Source: Ahaetulla prasina (lineage: Eukaryota > Chordata > Lepidosauria > Squamata > Colubridae). Taken from it: a stretch of 64,000 nucleotides of DNA. The stretch covers positions 20,847,821-20,911,820 of the forward strand of contig NC_080548.1 of the NCBI RefSeq assembly GCF_028640845.1, read 5' to 3'. Within the stretch, counting starts at the first letter, position 1. Each line of letters opens with the position of its first letter. The notes under the pieces were generated by a model. It did not search any database. It was not told the DNA's origin and saw only the letters and a program-made list of their open reading frames with translations. This document shows, in pieces, positions 57,594 through 64,000 of this stretch. Position numbers and translations under genes: made by a program.

Positions 57594-58200
57594 GAGCAGA
57601 TTAGCAATTGGAAGATGGAAACATCTGGGCAGAAAAATGAAAACAAAGTCTCCAGCCATAAAACCAAGTTTAAAATCAGCTCTTCTAAAAGACATCATCA
57701 CCCCCATTGCCACTTGGCATTTTCCAGCAGTGTCGCACCTGGGCCACTAGGGGGTGCTGTGATTGTTTCCAGAGCATGCCTGCCGCTGTGCAGAACCTGT
57801 GTAAGAGAGGAACTCGGGGAAGTTTCAAGTAGCCCTTGATTTACAGCAGAAGTGCTTCACCGTTACAAAGCCCACGACGAAGCCAGACACTGCCTGATGC
57901 TCACCGGAGAAGCGAGCTGAGCGAATTTTGCCAGGAAACGTAAAGAAAAGCAACAGGTGTTAAGACAATCAGCTGTGAAGACAAAGCTCCACACAGCCCC
58001 TTTTAAAAAACCTTGTGCAACCAACAAAGGTTGCAACAAAGGCCTTTTCCTGCCCCCAGACGTGGGGGTCTGAGCCTTTGAAGCACATGGACCGGCTTGA
58101 CTAACAGCAGCCCTATCAAGGGAAGGATGGTAGGGTGAAGCTCACGAATCCATCACACTTTTCAATATTTCCCAAGGTTTTCCATGCCTGTAAATGCAAC
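57594..58200. other. single-copy sequence with a CTCF-like site
   Basis: Non-repetitive. It includes the motif at 57743-57760. No exon recognised; the 83 aa frame at 57588-57839 is unsupported. Confidence 0.4.
57743..57760 (+). promoter_or_regulatory. CTCF-like motif
   Basis: gccactagggggtgctgt is close to the CTCF consensus CCACTAGGGGGCGCTG with a single core change. Confidence 0.6.
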
Positions 58201-58208
58201 TCCTTGGG

Positions 58209-58610
58209 CAGTGGTGAGATTCAACCGGTGTAACAACCGGTTCGCTGAGCGCACGCTCCACATGCTCCACGCACGCGCAGTGTGTTTCAAAACAGCTCTA
58301 AAACTTACCGGTGTAACAACCGGTTTGCTGGACACATGCGCCAAACACGTGCTCCACGCACACGCAGTACATTTGAAAACAGCTCTAAAACTTACCTTCT
58401 ACTGCAGTCCCGGTGAGTAAAACAAAAACAGCTGAGATGCGGCAATCCGCTCTGCCGTGCTTATCAGCTGGGCTTCAAATAAAGGAAATTATTGGTTGGT
58501 ATAGCACAGGATCGGGTGGGCAGGCCCAGCTGATCGTCAGAGTGAATGGGTTCGCTCTTAGAGCTAACAGTTCACCTGAACTGGTCCGAACCGGCTGAAT
58601 CCTACCCCTT
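58209..58610. mobile_element. hAT MITE with internal tandem duplication, 402 bp
   Basis: Flanks tccttggg (58201-58208) and cccttggg (58611-58618) differ by one base. The unit 'accggtgtaacaaccggtt ... aaaacagctctaaaacttac' occurs twice (58230-58311, 58311-58396). Confidence 0.85.
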
Positions 58611-58618
58611 CCCTTGGG

Positions 58619-58910
58619 CCAAATCACACACAATTAGGCTGTGTGTTGCACAACATGCTTAAGCTGGATGGATGACAGACCTGCATTCCCACCATGGCTT
58701 AACTCTGGTGAGGTGCTCTTCCTGGTAATTATTTGTTAAATTTAACAGGATGTTCTGCTCCATTGTGAGTCTTGGGTGGTGGACAATATAAAACAATTCC
58801 AACAAAAATCTCAAAACAAGAACAAGTGCTCTGTGTGAGTGTGTGTTCTGTGTAAGAGTGCACACTCCTGTTGGGATAATGGCTCTCCAAGATGACTAGC
58901 TCCTAATATT
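58619..58910. other. single-copy sequence
   Basis: Nothing recognised. Confidence 0.4.
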
Positions 58911-59147
58911 AATGGTAGCGCAGTGGTTAGAGTGCAGTACTGCAGGCTACTTCTGCTGACTGCCGGCTGACTGCAATTTGGCAGTTCAATTCTCACCAGG
59001 TTCAAGGTTGACTCAGCCTTCCATCCATCCAAGGTGGGTAAAATGAGGACCCAGATTGTTGGGGGCAATCTGCTGACTCTGTAAACTACTTAGAGAGGGC
59101 TGTAAAGCACTGTGAAGTGGTATATAAGTCTAAGTGCTGTTGCTATT
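58911..59147 (+). mobile_element. tRNA-derived SINE, family B
   Basis: tagcgcagtggttagagtgc head, shared core, cttagagagggctgtaaagc tail, ending gtgctgttgctattt. Confidence 0.82.
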
Positions 59148-59401
59148 TAGTCTAGACCTCAAAACACATTCAATTTCTTCCCAAAACAGATAATGGTCCT
59201 TTCATCCCTTTGGATACACTGTGCAGAATGCAGAATGCTGCATTTAAGTTTCAGGAAGATGGACTAAAGTGGACTGGTATGAAACGTCTCTGCAGAAAGG
59301 AAAGTTTGTTCCAGAACCAATATTCCAAGAGATGGTTAAGTAGTAGCTATACAGCTTCCTTCTGGGAATGCCTTAGATCGGATAGCTTAAGTGGTTCTAT
59401 A
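59148..59401. other. single-copy sequence
   Basis: Nothing recognised. Confidence 0.4.
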
Positions 59402-60045
59402 ACTTGACCACCCTCCTCTCTGTGGCAGCCCCTCAAATATTGGAACACTGCTATCATGTCTCCCCTGGTCTTTCTCTTCACTAGACTAGCTGTGCCCAGT
59501 TTCTGCAACTGTTTATTGTATGTTTTAGGGGACTGGAGGCTAAAACATACGATGAATGGTTGCAGGAACTGGGCATGGCTAGTCTAGTGAAGAGAAGGAC
59601 CAGGGGAGACATGTTAGCAGTGTTCCAATATTTGAGGGGCGGCCACAGAGAGGAGGGGGTCAAGCTATTTTCCAAGGCACCTGAAGGCCAGACAAGGAAT
59701 AATGGATGGAAACTGAACAAGGAGAGGTTCAACCTGGAAATAAGGAGAAATTTTCTGACAGTGAGAGCAATCAACCAATGAAATAGCTTGCCTTCAGAAG
59801 TTGTGGGAGCTTCATCACTGGAAGTTTTCAAGAAAAGACTGGACTGCCATCTGTCAAAAATGGTGTAGGGTCTGCTTGGCGGGGGGTTGGACTAGATGAT
59901 CTGGAAATTTTTAAGAAAATGTTGGATAGCCATTTGTCTGAAATGGTGTAGGGTTTCCTGCCTGGGCAGAGGGTTAGACTAGAAGACCTCCAAGGTCCCT
60001 TCCAATTCTGATATTATTATTATTATCTACAAGGTCCCTTCCAAC
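59402..60045 (+). mobile_element. CR1 LINE 3' end with inverted 5' segment
   Basis: 59410-59520 is minus-strand CR1 (segment from 'ELGT' to 'GGCHRE'), and 59526 onward is plus-strand CR1 starting in the same region, to the 3' end at 60045 with a second partial 3' end at 59900. This head-to-head form is typical of twin priming. About 110 bp can fold back. Confidence 0.8.
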
Positions 60046-60090
60046 TCTGTTAATCTGCATCTGTTCTATTTCTACTATATAATTCTAGAG

Positions 60091-60259
60091 CAGTGGTTCT
60101 CAGCCCTGGACAACTTTAAGATGGGTGGACTGCAACTCCCAGAATTCCCCAGCCAGCCATGCTCTTTGGGGAATTCCGGGAGTTGAAATCCACCCGTTTT
60201 AAAATTCTGGAAATGGAAATCCACCCATTTTAAAATTTGCCCAGGTTGAAAAACGTTCT
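60091..60259. mobile_element. degraded palindromic hAT MITE
   Basis: Ends cagtggttctcagccctgg and ccaggttgaaaaacgttct; flanks ttctagag (60083-60090) and ttttagag (60260-60267), central TA. Same family as 14450 and 33090 but older. Confidence 0.75.
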
Positions 60260-60267
60260 TTTTAGAG

Positions 60268-60523
60268 TGTAAGTCGAGAATGAACGAATTATATAATGCT
60301 GCTCATTTCACCTAAAGGTTTCTCTTCCATCGGGAACCTAAATGGGAAAGCTATGATATTTTTGGACCCAATCTCAACAGCAGAAAACACCACTTGAGTA
60401 AACTACAGCAAAGCAGCTTCCTGTGCCCACCTTTTCCCACCTCTCACAGGCTTATGACTGTCTGGACTGACTCATCTCTTCTTCCCCCACTCCCCCCCCC
60501 CTTCCCGCTGTGCCACGAAGGAG
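60268..60523. other. single-copy sequence
   Basis: C-rich tract at 60486-60505 just before the duplication; no gene. Confidence 0.4.
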
Positions 60524-61064
60524 GGGAGGGGGGGCTGCACTTGGTGATTTATTCTGGAACATTTCTTGTCTGTTGAAAGCCTGACCTCAGATCGGGTGAG
60601 ATGACATTAGGAAGATGTACGAGTGTCTCTTAGCAAAAGTGCATCAGAGAAATTGACCGTGAGCTGCCATCAATCTGCTGAGCTTGAGTGACATCGAGCA
60701 ACAGATGGGGAATTGGGGGACTTAAAGGAATCCTGCGAAGGTCGCTGGGGAGCTGACTCAGCCTTCGCTAAACAGTTCAAAGCCATCAATCACGGCGGCT
60801 GGGGGAAAGGAGGGGAAAGGAGAAGGAAGGCGTTTGCTGGAGTTCTTGTGAGTCCCGTTGCCTTGAATCCCCGATGAACCTCACTTTTTCTTTCTTTCTT
60901 TCTAGCTTCGTACACGAGCAGGGAGAGAAAATGGGCACAACTGCTTATTTTAATGTGCTGTTTGGAAGGTGCCTAGCAATTTCTCAAGTGATTTCCTCTC
61001 CCGGAGAGAGAGGGTTCTTCTGCCTTTCTGACATTATTCTCAAGGCGCTGGACAATTTTCTTAA

Positions 61065-61428
61065 TTATTATTATTATTATTATTTATTGAATTTTTATAC
61101 CGCCCTTCTCCCGAAGGACTCAGGGCGGTGTACAGCCGGAGATAAAATACAAAATATGTACAATTAAAACAAATTAAAACATATCAAAATTACAAAAACG
61201 GCTAATAATTAAAATTAAATTTAAAATATTTAAGAATATTAATAAAACACCAATTTAAAATCAAACTATTATGCCAGTCCCGCTTGAATAAATAAGTATG
61301 TTTTTAGCTCACGACGGAAGGTCCGAAGATCAGGCACTTGACGTAGGCCAGTGGGGAGTTCATTCCAGAGCGTCGATGCTCCCACAGAGAAGGCCCTACT
61401 CCTGGGGGCCGCCAGCCGACACTGTTAA
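61065..61428 (-). mobile_element. L2 LINE 3' end present only in duplication copy 1
   Basis: (ATT)n, hairpin tail (ccgcccttctcccgaaggac), then L2 C-terminal coding remnant. The duplicate lacks it: its empty site is ttttcttaaaacatctg. Possible 4 bp target duplication ttaa (61061-61064, 61425-61428). Confidence 0.92.
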
Positions 61429-61439
61429 AACATCTGTTT

Positions 61440-61965
61440 TGCTTAGAATATAGAAGAACAGAGTTGGAAGGGACCTTGGAGGTCTTCTAGTCCAACTCCT
61501 TGCTTAGGCAGGACACCCTACACCACATTCAGACAAATGGTTCGCCAACATCTTCTTAAAAACTTCCAGTGTTGGAGCATTCACAACTTCTGGAGGCAAG
61601 TTGTTCCACTGATTAATTGTTCTCACTGTCAGGAAAGTTCTCCGTAGTTCTAAGTTGTTTCTCTCCTTGATTAGTTTCCACCCATTGCTTCTTATTCTAC
61701 CTTCAGGTGCTTTGGAGAATAGTTTGACTCCCTCTTCTTTGTGGCAACCCCTGAGATATTGGAACACTGCTATCATGTCTCCTCTAGTTCTTCTTTTCAT
61801 TAAACTAGACATAGTTTCTGTCCATTGCTTCTTGTTTTGCCTTGAGGTGCTTTGGAGAATAGCTTGACTCCCTCTTCTTTATGGCAGCCCTTAAGATATT
61901 GGAACACTGCTATCATGTCTCCCCTAGTCCTTCTTTTCATTAGACATACCCAGTTCCTGCAACTG
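61440..61965 (-). mobile_element. CR1 LINE 3' end with internal duplication
   Basis: Minus-strand frame 61812-61504 encodes 'MKRRTRGDMIAVFQYLRG' and 'LRRTFLTVRTINQWNNLPPE'. The extra 5' unit joins at 61801-61825 with the same junction as at 56861. Its 3' end faces left. Confidence 0.9.
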
Positions 61966-61976
61966 CAAGATCTCAT

Positions 61977-62299
61977 CTAACTCTGTTATTCTGTTATCTG
62001 AAATGGCCTATAGCTCCCTCAAGGAACCCTATGTTGGATATTCCATGTTGTTATGGCTTAAGTTAAAATGGCAATCCATTGTGAATGGCTCAGGACACAG
62101 AAAACTGCCTTATAACATATCATATGATGGAATTGTCCGAAGAGCTGGATCCTGGACAGTTGTTCTATTTTCTGATCACTCCTGATTGCATTGACAATGG
62201 CTTGCAAAATATGAATTAAAACAGTCATACTATAAAGGACTCTTATATAGATTACAATCATATAGAAAATGTGCCAGATCCTCTCCAGGTATTCTATAG
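61977..62299. other. single-copy sequence between duplication copies
   Basis: Nothing recognised. Confidence 0.4.
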
Positions 62300-62637
62300 T
62301 AAAGGTAACATATGTGCTAGTCATTCCCGACTCTAGGGGCTGTGCTCATCTCCGTTTCAAAGCCAAAGAGCCAGTGCTGTCTGAAGACGTCTCCGTGGTC
62401 ATGTGGCTGGCATGACTAAATGCCAAAGGCGCATGGAACATTGTTACCTTCCCATCAAAAGTGGTACCTATTTTTCTACTTGCATTTTTTATGTGCTTTC
62501 GAACTGCTAGGCTGGCAGAAGCTGGGACAAGTAACGGGAGCTCACTCTGTTACATGGCACTAGGGATTCGAACCACTGAACTGCTGACCTTTCGATCGAC
62601 AAGCTCAGTGTCTTAGCCACTGAGCCACTGCGCCCCA
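62300..62637 (-). mobile_element. Sauria-type SINE
   Basis: (AAAGGT) tail mostly lost at left, standard body (gcatgactaaatgccaaagg), tRNA head at right ending gagccactgcgcccc. Confidence 0.85.
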
Positions 62638-62744
62638 CAGGCATTCCAGACATGGTTAATTATTTGTACAGCGTGATGGAAAGATCTCTGCTGATGGATT
62701 CAAAGAAAACCAGAGGCATAGAGAGGAAAGAAGGGTAGGAGGGA

Positions 62745-62781
62745 GGGAGGGAAGAAAGAAAGAAAGGACAAACAAAAGGGA

Positions 62782-62849
<68 letters not shown>

Positions 62850-62911
62850 AGAAAGATAATGAAGGAAAGAAGGGTGGGAGGAGGAGGGCAGAAAGAAGGA
62901 AACAGAAGAAG
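62745..62911. repeat. (GAAA)n purine tract
   Basis: About 20 GAAA units with GGGA-rich flanks. It touches the left border of duplication copy 2, whose copy 1 border is also G-rich. Confidence 0.95.
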
Positions 62912-64000
62912 GAGGGAGGGGGCTGCACTTGGTGATTTATTCTGGAACATTTCTTGTCTGTTGAAAGCCTGACCTCAGATCGGGTGAGATGACATTAGGA
63001 AGATGTACGAGTGTCTCTTAGCAAAAGTGCATCAGAGAAATTGACCGTGAGCTGCCATCAATCTGCTGAGCTTGAGTGACATCGAGCAACAGATGGGGAA
63101 TTGGGGGACTTAAAGGAATCCTGCGAAGGTCGCTGGGGAGCTGACTCAGCCTTCGCTAAACAGTTCAAAGCCATCAATCACGGCGGCTGGGGGAAAGGAG
63201 GGGAAAGGAGAAGGAAGGCGTTTGCTGGAGTTCTTGTGAGTCCCGTTGCCTTGAATCCCCGATGAACCTCACTTTTTCTTTCTTTCTTTCTAGCTTCGTA
63301 CACGAGCAGGGAGAGAAAATGGGCACAACTGCTTATTTTAATGTGCTGTTTGGAAGGTGCCTAGCAATTTCTCAAGTGATTTCCTCTCCCGGAGAGAGAG
63401 GGTTCTTCTGCCTTTCTGACATTATTCTCAAGGCGCTGGACAATTTTCTTAAAACATCTGTTTTGCTTAGAATATAGAAGAACAGAGTTGGAAGGGACCT
63501 TGGAGGTCTTCTAGTCCAACTCCCTGCTTAGGCAGGACACCCTACACCACATTCAGACAAATGGTTCGCCAACATCTTCTTAAAAACTTCCAGTGTTGGA
63601 GCATTCACAACTTCTGGAGGCAAGTTGTTCCACTGATTAATTGTTCTCACTGTCAGGAAAGTTCTCCGTAGTTCTAAGTTGTTTCTCTCCTTGATTAGTT
63701 TCCACCCATTGCTTCTTGTCTTGCCCTCAGGTGTTTTGGAGAATAGCTTGGCTGCCTCTTCTTTGTGGCAGCCCCTGAGATATTGGAACACTGCTATCAT
63801 GTCTCCTCTAGTTCTTCTTTTCATTAAACTAGACATAGTTTCTGTCCATTGCTTCTTGTTTTGCCTTGAGGTGCTTTGGAGAATAGCTTGACTCCCTCTT
63901 CTTTATGGCAGCCCTTAAGATATTGGAACACTGCTATCATGTCTCCCCTAGTCCTTCTTTTCATTAGACATACCCAGTTCCTGCAACTGCAAGATCTCAT
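62912..64000. repeat. direct duplication, copy 2 (no L2 insert), runs off the window
   Basis: Matches copy 1 to the last base of the window (64000 aligns with 61976). It lacks the L2 insertion, so it shows the empty site at 63449-63452. Confidence 0.95.
63465..64000 (-). mobile_element. CR1 LINE 3' end with internal duplication (duplicate copy)
   Basis: Minus-strand frame 63836-63528 is the same CR1 remnant as at 61440-61965 with changes concentrated near 63715-63770. It continues beyond the window. Confidence 0.9.

Larger units (their letters stand above)
60524..61976. repeat. direct duplication, copy 1 (with L2 insert)
   Basis: Bases 60533-61064 match 62921-63452 with no gap at an offset of 2388 and no difference that I could find. 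After a 364 bp L2 insert the match continues to 61976 at an offset of 2024, again without net gaps. The non-repeat part (60533-61060) has even composition. It contains a frame following a pyrimidine tract and tag (60885-60906), which looks like an acceptor site by chance or by descent. Confidence 0.95.

Noticed and set aside
60874..61167. Host exon after a pyrimidine tract and tag
   Set aside because: The frame is present twice only because of the recent duplication, runs into L2 in copy 1 and into CR1 flank in copy 2, and has no recognisable domain. Kept only as a conservation question.

Overview
The window looks like vertebrate, specifically squamate and most probably snake, non-coding DNA. 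The basis is the repeat mix: Sauria-type tRNA SINEs, a BovB LINE 3' end, many CR1 and L2 LINE 3' ends, Rex1-like LINE tails running into (ATTCT/AGAAT)n arrays, dense hAT miniature elements, and long GATA, GGAT and AGAAT microsatellites. The species call is inference; no search was run. I found no host protein-coding exon, rRNA or functional tRNA gene that I can defend. Every long open frame is either a transposon remnant or a translated microsatellite, apart from a few weak ones listed as such.

Layout. 0-10 kb: hAT elements, SINEs, a CR1 3' end, a solo LTR (5235-5623), an L2 3' end (6446-7250), a LINE tail running into a 590 bp GATA array. 10-23 kb: a solo LTR (9961-10479), an unusual LINE (10690-11520), a composite hAT insertion (12585-13175), CR1 copies, foldback elements, Sauria SINE plus BovB, and a textbook L1 insertion (21348-22270). 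23-33 kb: CR1 copies broken by hAT and SINE insertions, then a 0.7 kb higher-order AGAAT array (28586-29281). 33-47 kb: three more solo LTRs of one family, many hAT elements, and long single-copy stretches (39.9-41.1, 43.5-44.5 kb) that look like a gene desert or a large intron. 47-53 kb: a second-family LTR, the longest LINE (L2, 48685-51075, with a YADD reverse transcriptase motif but broken frames), another solo LTR and a second composite hAT. 53-64 kb: ATCT arrays, a Rex1 LINE with reverse transcriptase remnants, CR1 copies, and a direct duplication (60524-61976 and 62912-64000) that continues past the window end.

How the parts relate. The autonomous and dependent families sit side by side: BovB with Sauria SINE, L2 with a SINE that carries the same 3' hairpin tail, and two hAT groups that differ in their 8 bp target sites. 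The most unusual signals are: (1) five solo LTRs, each with a perfect 5 bp target duplication, that keep a reading frame inside U3 and a shared AP-1/CACCC/TATA core; (2) two composite hAT elements in which two element copies share one outer target duplication; (3) one MITE family inserted twice, in opposite orientation, at the same 8 bp of the CR1 3' end; (4) a CR1 subfamily with an internal duplication whose junction recurs in three copies; (5) hammerhead-ribozyme-like cores in Penelope-like repeats; (6) a tandem duplication with an L2 present/absent polymorphism between its copies and a concentrated patch of mismatches.
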